Assembly (NCBI GenBank): GCA_033065855.1
Contig: JAVXUO010001269.1
Location: 124,001 to 188,000, forward strand
DNA from: Escallonia rubra
Taxonomy: Eukaryota > Streptophyta > Magnoliopsida > Escalloniales > Escalloniaceae
DNA length: 64,000 nt
Direction of reading: 5' to 3'
The translations under genes and the position numbers were made by a program. Shown here one piece after another: positions 47,412 through 59,796 of the stretch (its first letter is position 1; every line of letters starts with the position of its first letter). The notes under the pieces are model-generated. The model saw only the letters and a program-made list of their open reading frames with translations. It ran no database searches and had not been told where the DNA came from.

Positions 47412-48668
47412 ATGGAGCCAAACACAAAACAGAGCAAACAACCTGATTCGATGGTAGAGAGTGAGGAAGAATTTCGACCATGGTCCAATCTTCCCGACGA
47501 CATACTGAGGCAACTGATCGAAAAGCTTCACCCAGTGGATCGCGTTCGGTTCTGCGCCATTTGCAAGAACTGGCGAATACCCATTAAAGGTATTCAATCC
47601 ATGGACAGGTTTCCATGGCTGATGACCTACTTGCAGTTCATACTCTACGATGAGCATACTTTTGAGTACACGTTGGCTGACCCGGTTTATCGCAAGTCGT
47701 ACACTGTGCGGGAGAAGAGTGAAAGAGAGCGTTTTTATCACGTCCACGCTTCCAAGTTTGGCTGGTTGCTTCTACGAGATGAGCAAAGAAGCGAGGAAGA
47801 TACTACTTGCTTCCTCTTCTTTACTCCCTTCGACAAGAAATTTATCGAGCTACCCGTATTGACTAGTTCCGGCTACGACGTTGGCGTTGCCACGTTCTCT
47901 TCTAGCGTGGCTTGTTCTGATTGTACCGTCGTTGCCATTGGCGGAAAATCCTTTGTGGGTGAAGAGAATTATATTGTAATAAGCACTTACCGTTCAGGGG
48001 ATGAGAATTGGAGCTCGAAGAAATTTTGCGGACAAATTTTTGAGCCCGTTAAGGACGTGGCATACAGTCGGGGGAAAGTTTACTGCAGTATTAGCTATGG
48101 GTTGGTGCTAGGGGCATATGATGTGGCTGACAAAACTTGGATTTTGCTTGTAGATTTGCGTCATGACGGCTTTAGCGATGTGCTTCTGGACAGCTACCGG
48201 ATTAGGAATCACTTGATTGAATCTGATGAGGAGATATTATTGGCAATCCATCCGAATAATAGAGATTGGAGAGTTTACAGGTTTGAAGTTTCGAGGGGGA
48301 CTTGGGTTGTCAAACAAAGCTTGGGCAATCGCGCGTTGTTTTTGGGGGTTACGTCTTTCTCTTTAGCAGCAGCAAGTGGTGGGGATACGAAAGATATAGC
48401 GGACATGATCTATTACCATGAACTCGACAAGTCGGTTGGCTTCTCCTTGACAAAGTCGTCATCAGTTAGGGAGACGAGAGAAAGAGAGAGAGAGCAGATG
48501 GCCATGGTGGAGTACGACGAAGACGATGGCATGATGAATGGAGATGACGAGACAGATTACGACCATGGATCCTTGAGTGAGGGTGGGGGCAATGAAGATG
48601 AAAATCAGTTGTTTGGTTGGTGTACTTCTGGAGTGATGAATAGAATTTGGATTCAATCTCCATATTGA
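47412..48668 (+). CDS. F-box protein with DUF295 domain, intact
   Basis: A single 418-codon frame. The F-box spans about residues 23-62 (WSNLPDDILRQLIEKLHPVDRVRFCAICKNW). The DUF295 domain spans about 75-345 (YTLADPVYRKSY, ASKFGWLLLRDE, FFTPFDKKFIELP, LGAYDVADKTWILLVD, RVYRFEVSRGTWVVKQSLGNRAL). An acidic insert follows (DEDDGMMNGDDETD), and the C-terminus is the family motif WIQSPY. Such proteins are predicted SKP1-binding substrate adaptors of SCF ubiquitin ligases; the target is unknown. It is intronless like its neighbours and the only complete copy of the cluster. It is more diverged from copies A and B than they are from each other, and closest in length and ending to the gene at 51573. 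Confidence 0.93.
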   Translation: MEPNTKQSKQPDSMVESEEEFRPWSNLPDDILRQLIEKLHPVDRVRFCAICKNWRIPIKGIQSMDRFPWLMTYLQFILYDEHTFEYTLADPVYRKSYTVREKSERERFYHVHASKFGWLLLRDEQRSEEDTTCFLFFTPFDKKFIELPVLTSSGYDVGVATFSSSVACSDCTVVAIGGKSFVGEENYIVISTYRSGDENWSSKKFCGQIFEPVKDVAYSRGKVYCSISYGLVLGAYDVADKTWILLVDLRHDGFSDVLLDSYRIRNHLIESDEEILLAIHPNNRDWRVYRFEVSRGTWVVKQSLGNRALFLGVTSFSLAAASGGDTKDIADMIYYHELDKSVGFSLTKSSSVRETREREREQMAMVEYDEDDGMMNGDDETDYDHGSLSEGGGNEDENQLFGWCTSGVMNRIWIQSPY

Positions 48669-49690
48669 CCTGGATTGCACTTGGAATGCACTGGCAGCTT
48701 CCCTCCCCCATGGAGTCCCTCCTCTATTTCAATTTCCAGTGGAGCACTTGTATCACATTATGATAAACTGATCTGGAGGGTTTGAGGTCTGTCATTTAGA
48801 TGGTCATTTGTAATTTTTGCCCAGTTTTAGGCATTAAAATCTGTGATGAAAATTTGGTTTTGAGTTCCGCTTTTGGGGCAAACATATATTAGCTCGTATA
48901 TGCTGCCTGTTTCTGAGTTTTAGAAAAAGTTTGACAACTTCTTTTGGCCAGAACACCTGATTTACTTTTGCCTAATTTGGCCCTTTATGTGTTAACCGCA
49001 AGATAGAAAAACAGCCCTCAAATCTGGAAGACCAGAAACTTCTCAGAAGGTAGTTGGCATCTTTGATTGATTTCAAAGACTATTGGTTGAGGTCGGGGAT
49101 GTTCCGATCCTTAAAAGGGGTTACCTTTTGTGAAGTTAAGGTTAGTGTTGGTTGTGTTGTGCGATCGATGTTCGGGGTCTAACATCATCTCGTAATGGCG
49201 ATAGTTTACACGTTAGGCTGAGTATATCCTTTGCTAATGTGGTGGCCGACTTGTGAATGATTAGGGTTAATGCTTGTCGGATCCGGAGAGTTTGCTTTCA
49301 GGGCTGTATATGAACCGAGTTCAAGCTGAACAGGGCTATATTCGTCTTTCGTTTGTATAACTTTTGCTCTATTTGAAGTTGGTTTGTGTTCATTAAATGC
49401 AAAAGAGAATAACGTTCAAACTTGGTTCGCATAGTCATCTACCACAATCGGGCTCAGCTTGTGTGTTCGTTTAGTTATACAAACGCTGTTTATTTTTTTT
49501 GTTTTTAAAATACTCTAACCAGATCCCAAATCTCAAATTACACCTCTGAATCTCAATCACTCAAATAATTTGATTAAAACTAAGCATATGAATCAAGAAA
49601 GGTTTGCTGAAAGTTTTGTTGTGTTCTTTGTTTCTGGATGCTGGTGCTTCTCAGAATATGATTGAATGTTGCCGGTTGATTCATTGTGCC
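48669..49690. other. 3' flank and spacer
   Basis: No gene recognised. A repeat opening CAGGGCTGTATATGAACCG at about 49299 resembles the one at 13607. Its other end was not found. Confidence 0.4.
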
Positions 49691-50099
49691 CGAGCTTAAC
49701 TTGGTCAAGTATTCTTGACAGCTCTTATGGCAGAAAGAGACATCTCCTAATTAGATATATGGAGAATTTCCGTATTTGACAAGTCTCGGAGACCTACCGA
49801 AGAAACTTTAGGAAATCGAGCATTATTTGTCGGTTGCACCGCTTTTTCGGTATGGCAGCCGGACATACAACATGTCATAGATCCAATAAACCCGAGCTAA
49901 ATGTGGTGCAACCGACAAATAATGCTCGATTTCGGAAGGTTTCCCATGGCAAATGTTGAAGCAGATTAAGGTCCAGTACTACATTATATACTTGGAACAA
50001 ATGGGACTTGCAAGAATATGAAATAACCATCCTTATTAGGTTACTTGTTTCAGAACTAATGCATCTTGCAACATAAAGTTCACCTCCATTTGGGTCCAT
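49691..50099. pseudogene. two converging DUF295 fragments forming an inverted repeat
   Basis: On the plus strand (about 49700-49880) one frame reads EETLGNRALFVGCTAFSV. On the minus strand (50099-49875) another reads ETFRNRALFVGCTTFSSG. Both match the LGERALFIGCTSFSV block of the cluster genes. They face each other tail to tail, so 49812-49840 and 49905-49933 are perfect 29-bp inverted copies separated by 64 bp. The match extends outward imperfectly to about 38 bp per arm. Neither fragment keeps an F-box or a complete domain. Confidence 0.75.
49812..49933. repeat. inverted repeat (potential hairpin)
   Basis: Left arm 49812-49840 (GAAATCGAGCATTATTTGTC…) is the exact reverse complement of 49905-49933, with a 64-nt loop. 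A transcript from either strand would fold into a stem of about 29 perfect pairs plus an imperfect extension. Confidence 0.93.
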
Positions 50100-50300
50100 T
50101 GGATCTCTTTGACATTTGGTTGTTAGAATTCAGTCCATGGGATCATTGGTACAAGCATAATACTATAATAACAACCGAAGAAAAGGCAGAACTGTATCAC
50201 TTTGATGGTACTTGGTTGTGGCCTGTGGGTTACAGTTAGATAATGAAAGGAAAAATTTTGGCTGTTACCCTAGTTTGTGGAATCTTCCTCATATCCCCTA

Positions 50301-50440
50301 TATAGTGACAATCAATCGTCTCTAAATGTTTTTAGGGACTCTTATTTAGTGACGCTAAAAAAATGTTGCAAATAAGTCGCTGAAAGTGTTAGAAGAAAAG
50401 TCACTAAAAATATTTAACGACTATTAATTGTCACTATATA
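50301..50440. mobile_element. small MITE, copy B
   Basis: TATAGTGACAATCAATCGTC at the left mirrors TTAATTGTCACTATATA at the right. Flanks CCCC and CGGGG suggest the inverted ends may reach further out. It is about 140 bp, in the same family as 16245-16386. Confidence 0.7.
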
Positions 50441-51358
50441 CGGGGTTGGAGGAAAATTCTTACAACTCGGGTAGGAATTTTTTCAGGAGCAAATTTTTTT
50501 TCCCAAGGGCGATGAATGGCTTGAGGTGGTTTCAATTAATGCTCTTGGGGCGGCTGGCTAGAGTAATTATTTATGATGGTTATATTGATTATGCTCTTCT
50601 TTGGCCTAATCCTACCATTAGCACTAAATTTTTTTGTCCATCTTTGGTAAAATTTAAAATGACAATCTTTTGTATCTAAAATAGATTTAGTGACATTTTT
50701 CTGTTACAAAAGAGTAGTTGTGCCGAAGGAGATCCTAGTGTGGTCAATTGTTGCTGCATATCGCCTTCACGTATGCTTGATGACATCTATGACGGCTGGC
50801 CTACTGAGAGTCGAATATAACTTATTCGAATTTATGGCTTTTTTCATGCCTTCTCAATAAAAAAGGCTAAACTCATAGGGTTTTAATAAAAAAATTAAGA
50901 AGTTTTTGATTTGGTTATCAGGTACTTTTCTATTAGAAAATGTTACTGAACAAATTCATGAATGATGGTTCACAAGTTCCATAGAATGGATCAATGATCT
51001 CTTCGTTTTTGTTGCAACTGACCGTTGCTTCGAAATTCACGTCCCTATTATGCTTGCTGAGATCTCATTTTGTCGTTAAAAGATTGATATTTAATTACTA
51101 CTCCGTAATACGTTATTTAATTATAACATTAAGGAAAAAGATGCATAAATGAAAATATTAGTTGGTTGAGCAAGTTAACTCCAATGATTGAAAGAGCGTC
51201 TCTTAAACTTGTCAATGAAATATTCAATTTTACCAAAACCGTCAAGCTACCTTTTCTAGACCCCTCCTACCGATTGACCGATAAAAAACTAAACATTGTT
51301 TATATTGAAAAATTTTTGACTGCTAACGAGGATGTAGGAAGATACTTACAACTACCCT
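50441..51358. other. spacer, no recognised gene
   Basis: AT-rich. Frames at 50428-50679 and 51166-51363 show no domain. Confidence 0.5.
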
Positions 51359-51482
51359 TATAGCGACAATTAATTGTCGTTAAATAGTTTTAGTGACTTT
51401 CAGTTAAGGCACCCTTATGAATTACCTATGACAATGTTAGCCAAAAAATCGCTAAATATATTTAGAGACCATTAATACCGTG
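51359..51482. mobile_element. small MITE, copy C, in the promoter of an F-box gene
   Basis: TATAGCGACAATTAATTGTC at the left with GTTTTAGTGACTTT inside. The right end is eroded (GAGACCATTAATACC). It ends about 90 bp before the F-box start at 51573. Confidence 0.55.
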
Positions 51483-51572
51483 TTAGATTATACAAACTTA
51501 ATAGACCACCATGCGTTATACTAGGGTTTCTTCAGAGCCACCCCACAAAGCTAGTTTTAACACCCCCTGAGG

Positions 51573-52785
51573 ATGGACCAAAAGAGAGAAGATGCAACGA
51601 CAAGTGATTTGATGGTGAAGAGAGAGTGGTCTACTCTCCCCGACGATATCTTTCGACGAGTGATCGAACAACTTTACTTCGTCGATCGCGTCCGCGTTCG
51701 TGCTGTTTGCAAGTGCTGGCAAGTTCTCGCCACCGACGTCCCGTCGAAGGACAAGTTGCCGTGGCTGATGACTTACTTCCAGTCGATGATCCTTTACGGC
51801 GTGCACGATCTCAAGTACACGCTCGTCGACCCGGTTCATCGCAAGGTTTACGAGGCTCGGGAACAAACTGGGGGAAGAAATTTTTTTAAGGTCTGTGCTT
51901 GCAGGTATGGCTGGTTGCTTCTGATAGACACAGAAAAGTGAGGGAACTAGTACCTGCTTCCGTTTCTTTACTCCCTTTGGTAATAGGTTTGTCGAGCTAC
52001 CTAAATTGAGCACCTCTGGCCTTCAATACGGTCTTGCGACGTTCTCTGCCAGTCCGACTAGTGACGACTGCAACGTCTTCGTCCTTGGGCAGAAACCCTA
52101 CAAGTATAAGGAGGAAAACGTTGTGGTGATCAACACTTGTCGTTTGGGCGATGAGGCGTGGAGATCCACGAAGCTTGACGAACTTGTCTGTGAGCGCGTA
52201 ATCGATGTAGCATACGGGGAAGGCAGATTTTGCTGCGTCTTTAAGCGCGCATCTCTGCTGGGGGTATATAGCGTGGCGAACAACACTTGGAGTTTGCTTG
52301 GAGATGCGAGCTTGAGAGGATCTATCATGGACGAACTGCATTCTTCTTCTGGGAAGAAGCACTTGATCGAATCTAATGGAGAGATTTTATTGGCCAATCA
52401 TGATATTGAGGAAGGTTGGAGCGTCTACCGGTTTGATTTCTCAATGGAAAGATTTGTTCCTAAACTAAGCCTGGGATGTCGAGCATTGTTTCTGGGGCTT
52501 AACTCCTTCACGGTTTCAACTTTAGATGCAAGAGGAATAACAGACATGGTTTATTACCATCAAGGATCTACGCTGTGTTCTTTCTCTATGAAGAAGTCGC
52601 TGCTCTCAACGAAGAAGTCAGCAGCAGTCAGACAGGCACATAGAAGAGGAGCAGCAGGCCGAAATCGCATGATTGGTTCTTCTTGTTCTTTGTCCGTGGT
52701 GGGTGATTGTGGAGACGAAGCAAGGTTGTTTGACTGGTATACTACTGGATTGCCGGACAGAATATGGATTCAACCTCCATATTGA
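51573..52785 (+). pseudogene. F-box/DUF295 gene with a single apparent frameshift
   Basis: 51573-51941 encodes an F-box (WSTLPDDIFRRVIEQL, DRVRVRAVCKCW) and the DUF295 start (YTLVDPVHRKVYEARE, CRYGWLLLIDTEK), and then stops. Starting at about 51937, the next frame continues the same protein without loss: SEGTSTCFRFFTPFGNRFVELP, and from 52006 to 52785 LLGVYSVANNTWSLLGD, RFDFSMERFVPKLSLGCRALFLG and the C-terminal WIQPPY. One extra base in the GAAAAG run around 51934-51939 would explain the break. It may be a young pseudogene, a sequencing or assembly error, or two polypeptides. If the frame were intact it would encode about 400 residues, like the copy at 47412. Both halves are otherwise undamaged. 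Confidence 0.85.
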
Positions 52786-54373
52786 GCTTAGCAACAACTT
52801 TTCGTGTAGTATGCACCTTTCCAGGTTTTAGGAGATTTCTATTCTTTCATTGACGTGCCTTTTGCTTTACTTGGCTTGAAAGGGTCAACAATGTTAATGT
52901 TAATGCTAGTATGATGCCTTTCCTATTGCCCTCATTCACAATCTCAATGAACCTTGGGTTACTACTTACTAGCATTCAGCTAAGTTGCTACATGCCTCGT
53001 AGTGTGTGCTTTCATGTATATTTTTGCAGCGTGCATGTTCAAGCTTGCTTTATTTTCAAGAACCACTCTTGAATGTGCCTATTTTGCAGTTTCAGCAACT
53101 GGAGATGTAAGAGAGAGAGCCAATAGAGTAACATCATGATGAGGGGGGGACGATATTGAATCAAACAGCGTATATGTGTCCGAACGCCTTTATATTTCCT
53201 TTATTATATCTCCTTCACGTTTCATATAGCACTAACGTTTATTGAGGCAGTTCATGCTTCAACTATCACGTATGAAGAGCTAGCCAAGTTTAATCTGGTA
53301 GCCTTCACGAACTATAGTTGGTTATCAAGACTGTCCCCAGCTTCCCATTGCTTCAGCTTCTTTATTTCTTTTGTAGTTCATGATACATCTGAATGAAACA
53401 TCCGGACCAGAGCTCAGACTCCCAAGGTTTGGAGCTTGGGAATCACTTCCAACTTATCTCCTCTTCAGGCCATTGCTTCCACTCTCCAGTGCCCTTACTG
53501 CTATTTCCAAACATGAAGACCTATGTTGCCATAAATTAAAAAGGTTATAGCAACTTACGGAGTATCAAATAATATGACTATAAGTTAAGTGCCTTAAAGA
53601 ACAAGAGAAGCAATTGCCATTTTGACAGTTTCTGGTTGTTACACATAAAAGAGACCTCATTACACCATTCATATCGACAAAATGAAGCTGGTAAAATCAA
53701 AAGTTTCGCCAACCCCCCCTTCTTCCCCCTTCTTTTTAAACAGTATCAGCAGAGGACAGTTTCTTGTCTCTCTAAGGTCTTTGGGACATATTGACCTTAA
53801 AAAAAGTAAAGTTGCATTCCATGATCTTACAAGCTCAACCAATTCAGGTTGGAAATGCAAGACCTCCACCCCAACTGCTCAAATTGAAGAAACTCTTTCC
53901 CGTCTTACAGAAGTTTAGAAAAGGGTTCCACGCATGGTGTTATCACATATAAGGATTCTTCAAACAAAATCAGCTAAAATTGCAAGATAAGAAGTGAAAA
54001 GACATTATGGCTAGAGTGAAGGGAAAAATTTATGGTGCATTCTTATTGGTCTGGAATGCACTATACATTCTTGTTTTACCGCTAAATATTCAAAATTTAC
54101 TTATCAATGATCAAAAAATTACAACCAAATGAGCAAAGATGTGTCGCATTGGTGGGTCCAATAATTTAACCAATTTTTTTGCAAAACATAACTAGTTTTG
54201 CAAAATCATTACATACGACTCATAAGTAGTGGCTTTTTAACATTTGACAGTAACTTTTTGCTTATTTGGTAGTAAAATTACTAAAATATATGCTAGGAAT
54301 ATATGGTACATTCTAAACCATGAGAATGTACCAAGAGCTAAGAGTAAGGGCAAAAATCACCTTCGAGCAGTAT
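52786..54373. other. spacer between the F-box gene and the aminotransferase gene
   Basis: No recognised gene. The part just right of 54000 is presumably 3' UTR or downstream flank of the minus-strand aminotransferase gene. Frames at 53669-53918 on both strands overlap each other and have no domain. Confidence 0.45.
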
Positions 54374-57300
54374 TCAAGCCTGCGAATAGGTGGGTATAAA
54401 CACCCCTGACTCATCTGTCAGCAATTTGTATGCATGTTGCAGCCTTTGAGTAACAGGTCCCACCCGGCCTTCACCAATTATGCGTCCATCAATCTGAATA
54501 ACCTGGTACAGTGAATCCAATAACAAAATCATATTGAGGTGATGTTCCAACATTGATGAGGAAGAAGAACCATAAGAATCTCTCAGTAACATGGGTATTT
54601 AGTACTCTGGTGACTACAAAGGCAGAAGCACAGAAAGTGATTCACGCAACCATGGACTTGGATGAAGAGGCAACAGAACAATACGATCCCGGCCACTATA
54701 GGCTTCTAGTACAAATAAAATGCATATAGGAGAATTACTGAAGAAATTATGAACAGATAATGCACTGGCTGACTTGGCCAAGCACGCGTCTTCCGTTATA
54801 CCTATTAATTAATGAAGGAACTAAAGAAAGGCAGCCGAATGCATGAGGCTCCAACCATTGTAGGATATGAGAGAGTTCTGCATGCGCAGCTTTACGTTAC
54901 GCTCACTTTTGTGAAGATAATTTTTGTTCATTTGAACCTTAAGCTCCAAGCAACTAGGAACAACCTTGTTATTGCACCAATGCTTGCACTAAACAACCAA
55001 AAACTAGAGTACATAATACCTGAGTAATTCCACCACGACGTACAACCCAACCGAGATCTAACTTGCATTTTTTCTCCACAACCACGCATACCGAGGTTAT
55101 TGCACCAATGCTTGCACTAAACAACCAAAAACTAGAGTACATAATACCTGAGTAATTCCACCACGACATACAACCCAACCGAGATCTAACTTGCATTTTT
55201 TCTCCACAACCACGCATACCGAGGTAGGGTTTCAGTTGGGAATTAGTGACCAGTAAGGTTTTTAGATGTTGGCTTCAGTAGATATCAGAACCACTTACCC
55301 AGAAGCTACGTATCTTACATAATAAACTTATTAACCTGATAATTGAGAATCTTAGCACGAGAAAATCAGAATAACTAGACAACGCAGAGCAGATCTCCCT
55401 CTTTTGTACTGGCTTGGAAGCCTCTGAGATAGAAATATTGAATTAAGATCAAGCACGATTGAAGGACATACCGGGCTGAGTTCTCCCATTGTTCCTGTTG
55501 TCCAAACCTGCAAGAGAATAACATGCACTTAAATCTCAAACATCTGATGCTAAAAGAGAACCATTGTAGCAACATCCTTATGAAACAGGTCAACTCAACC
55601 CCAGTTAACAACAATCTTCATACGAAGCTTGCAGCTTTGAGTTCATTTTGCTAATTAAAATGTCCCATTCGGTGTATCACCAATCTACAGGGTGATAACC
55701 TGTATTTGTCTTCACACCGAACATAGCTTAAAACGTACTAAATTAGAACATTTTTTCCTGGAAAACGAATTAATTGTACATGGAACGAGATAAAGAAACC
55801 CTACACATTCTGAAATTAAGTAGGATACATAACATAGACTTATTAGTATATACATATCACAGAGAGTGTTTAATATGTATGGGTATCCTAAATCTCTCTT
55901 GACGAAAGATGAAGTATTGGCTATTACAGTTAAATGCATCATAGGTTTCTTTTTCAGAAGATAAAGGGGAAAAGCAATTGCAGCACTGGTTTTCCATGGA
56001 CATGGCAAAGGTTAACCGTGACCTGTGGGTAGACATGGCCCAGGGCCAAAAAACTGGGTATGGGCATTTATTTTCTTTACCCGAAAATTTGCGGGTAATT
56101 TTACCATTATCTATATGGGCCGTGTAAGAGCAGGTCGGGCCTGGACATACGCGCGGATAAATTACAATTAGGCTTTTAACCTTTTAACTTCTAAGCTCTC
56201 TCGCGCATCTTTTTCTTTTTCACTCGGTCACAACTCACAAAGCAAACTACACGTCTCCGGCACTGTTTTGTAGTCTTGGTCGCGCCACCAGATAGCCCAC
56301 CTGCCACAGCCCACCATCACTTCTAGGTATGTGATTGTCTGTTTGTGCGTGGCTGAGGTGTTTCTGTTTTTATCTGTTACGTGCACCCACACGCGCGTGC
56401 ATAAGTGTGTTGTGTCTGTGTGCGTGCACGTGTCTGTTAGCCTGTCGTGTGTGCTCGTCTATTAGCCTGTTGTGTGTGCGCGTCTGTTATTCGGTGTGCT
56501 GGTGTGCGTTTCCTTGTTGGTGCGCTTCTACTGAGTGGGTGTGTGTGTGTGTTTGTTCTGTGTGTGTGAGTGCGTCAGTGTGCGGGTTGTGTGACTGTGT
56601 ATATGCATCTGCGTGTGGTCTTGTGTGTGTTGTTTGTTCTGTGTCTGTTATACTGCTATATATATTGTGTATGAAACTGGTAATGGTAGGCTTAGGAAAT
56701 AAATAACTTTCCATCTTTGTTACATAGAGTTCTACAAGAAGTTAATGTTACCTCAGCGGTGGACTAGTTGATTGATCTTTTGACAGTTATTCAGTGACTA
56801 TTTTGATGCATTTATTCTTTTTTTAGTGTTTTGAAGCAAATTCCTTTTATTGAATATCACGTTATGAATGATTCTTTTCTAAGGATCTTAACTTTGTAGC
56901 AATACTTTCAGAACTTTCAAATGTCAATCTGTTTCTTCAATCTGTTGACGAGTTGTAAGCATCATGTTTCAAGCGAAGGTAACATGGCTACGAAAAAGGG
57001 GAACCTTTGGTTAACCGTGGGTATACTCAGCCAAGGTGAGTTGGGCATGGTCCAGGAAAATGCTACCTATAAAACCCTGGGTAAATTCTACCCATAACCA
57101 CCAGACTCGTACGCGAAATCGGTTACGCGCGGGTACCCATTTGCCAGGTGTAGTTTTTTTTGGACAGGGCAAAAGTAAAAAGGAATCTACGGGAATGGGC
57201 GTGTATTACGTTTGCAATGTGCACACCCAAACTTAAGCACGACCCGTAGCATGCTACGTTAGCAAGATCAAACAAAAGTAAGCTTCCTCCACAAAAGAAA

Positions 57301-59764
57301 AAATTGCCTGAGATTCTAGCACCCCGTTCCACAGGCTATGTGCAAGTTTGGATGGCTTTGAAGGCCTTGGTGAGGATCTCAGCAATACGCACTAGGCTAG
57401 CGGGTCTGAGGGAGGCAATACCCTGTGGTGGGCCATGGTCACGGGTTGTTAGCTCGGACCAAGTCTATCTGGTTGGGTTGCTAGAGGTTGGAAAAGAAAG
57501 GCAGGCTCAGATCGAGGCATCATGTTGGTTTGTTGTAGCTTCCAACAATGGCCATAGGGGAAGGCTTTAAGTTTGGACCTTAGTAGAGGCTAAGGATAAA
57601 GGAGGGGGACCATGCAACACTCCTTCTCATATCGGTTGTGTGTGAGTTTAAATTGGCCTTAAAAGAACCTGGTAAGGGATCTCATAGTACATACTTGGCT
57701 CGCCCTCTGGTGGAGGCAAGGCAACCAAGATCAACAAAATCAGCGACAGCTTGTTAGGTTTGTAGCTTGGCCAAGAACCTTGAAAATGCATTTGTTTTGT
57801 TTATCCAGATAAAATATGTTAAAGGAACAAGATGTGTACAATTGTGGCCCCTTACCATTACGCAAGCCAAAAGGCTTTGAATGAAAGGTCATGCGGCCTG
57901 ACACTACTCGGCAAAACCAAAAAGCCAGCAAAGGTTGTGTCCTCACACGACTACACAAAGGATGAAACAGTATATCTAGATTAATGACCAATCATAAACT
58001 GATATATTGTATTCATTTTACTATTCTTTGTAGGGAAGCACAAAAACCATGGTCAAGTGCTTGAAGTACCACAATAACCGTTAACAACCAAATTATGAGA
58101 TACATCAACTTATCCTAGATAAGCTAGAAGATCCATAATATCAATGCTTTTATTTCCGTCCCCAATTTCTTTGCATTCCCTATCATTTCTCCCGCGGAAG
58201 AACTCTTCTTTGAAACATTTAGGCTATTCTAGGGTTTATCTCCGTGGTCTTCAAAAATTGAAGGTGGTTTCGAAAACATGAAAATATGCGAAATTTTATT
58301 TGGATCTAATTTTTTACATCATAAAAAATTGGTGATTTCATACAATTTCCCCATTACAAATTCCGTTTTGAATTTGAGATTCAAAATGGCCCTTAATAAT
58401 CCCCACATCCATCAACGCCTATTGTCTTTTGTTATCTACTTCATTTTCGTCATCAACCCAGTAAAAAGGTATGTTACAGCTCTATTTGCTCCCTAATTCA
58501 ATAATATTGATCTTTTTGCTGTACTATAAAACTCATAACTCGTAGGCCATTAGTACATGAGCATCTATGTTACATGGACTATTCAAATTGCGTGAAGTAC
58601 CCGTGTCGGACACTCGACACTTGGACATGGGTATGGGATGTGTCCGACACATCACGCATGATATGCCACTAAGAACACTATATTATAGTGTTTCTTTTAG
58701 TTCGTTATTGCTTTGAGACGATCTCAGTTTAAATTGAAACAATTTGCGTAACCTAAAACACCATGTAGACTAAGGATAAGTATAATACAAGAATAGAGAG
58801 GAATATTTTGCCGTCTCCCCGTGTCTTGGGTTTTGAGAAATAGACGAATCCAACACATGGACACGTATCCGACTCGGACACTCGTACCGAGTCGGTGTAT
58901 TACAGATGAGCATACCAAATAATACTGAATTCAGCAGTACATCCATCCAAACAGCCTCTCTACTGCTTTTCCTCTAAGTCACTGGTAAACCACCACTGCT
59001 CTCATTGAGCCAGCTCCGCTAACCTACCAAGGATTTCTACTAAAGTCATTGCACCAATGGTGGTGATGCAAGAAGGAGATAGGTCGGACCTCTTGATTCA
59101 GAGAGTTGTTGCCTTTTATTTGGTTTAATCTTAAAAACTTATTCAGCTATCTTTTTGTTCTGGGTTGATTGTGCTTAATTGCTTTTCTTTTTTGCTATGA
59201 CCTGGTATGGCGGTTTGTCGCTTGTATACTCATGCTACATAAGGCGCAACTTGCAATTGCGGCTTTCATGTAGAAGTAAAAAATGTCTCGTGGTTAGCCT
59301 AAATAAGGTTACTTCAACTCAATGGTGATTTGGCTTGTTTATTTTACATGTTCATCAAACATATTGGTGTACAAGACTCTTACCTCATCTGCAGTATGAA
59401 ACTCCGATAGGCTGACCCGTCGCTCCTCTAAGATAATTTTTTCATTCTCTACAAGTTCCATAACCTGCAAGATGTAGGTATGTGTTGTCAATCACAGACA
59501 TAATCAATAAAGCGGTGAAACACATCATAGGACATAGAATTTTCAGCTATATACACCACAGCTAGCTTAAACTGTTCCTAAATCCCACTGGCCACTGTAT
59601 CTAATCTACATGTTGATCCAAATGGCAACTCCGCAGATTTATTACTGCTTACAACACCTCCTCGTTCTCTTTTCTTGTGTTTCTTCATGTCGATATAGGG
59701 TGACTGTGAAGATGTTTGAGCAGGATTTATAGGTTAGGACAAAGGTTTTAAGATTATGGAAAAA

Positions 59765-59796
<32 letters not shown>

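Noticed and set aside
52098..52397. Minus-strand ORFs across the F-box genes
   Set aside because: Antisense shadows of the DUF295 coding strand.
56335..56706. Cys-rich 123-codon ORF that looks like a small secreted Cys-rich protein
   Set aside because: Cys, Val and Ala come from TGTGTGCG repeats; spacing of Cys is not like defensins or other peptide families, and it lies in an intron.
56010..57020. GTTAACCG at both 56010 and 57011 as a possible 8-bp target duplication
   Set aside because: The sequences between do not begin and end with inverted repeats, so the match is probably chance.
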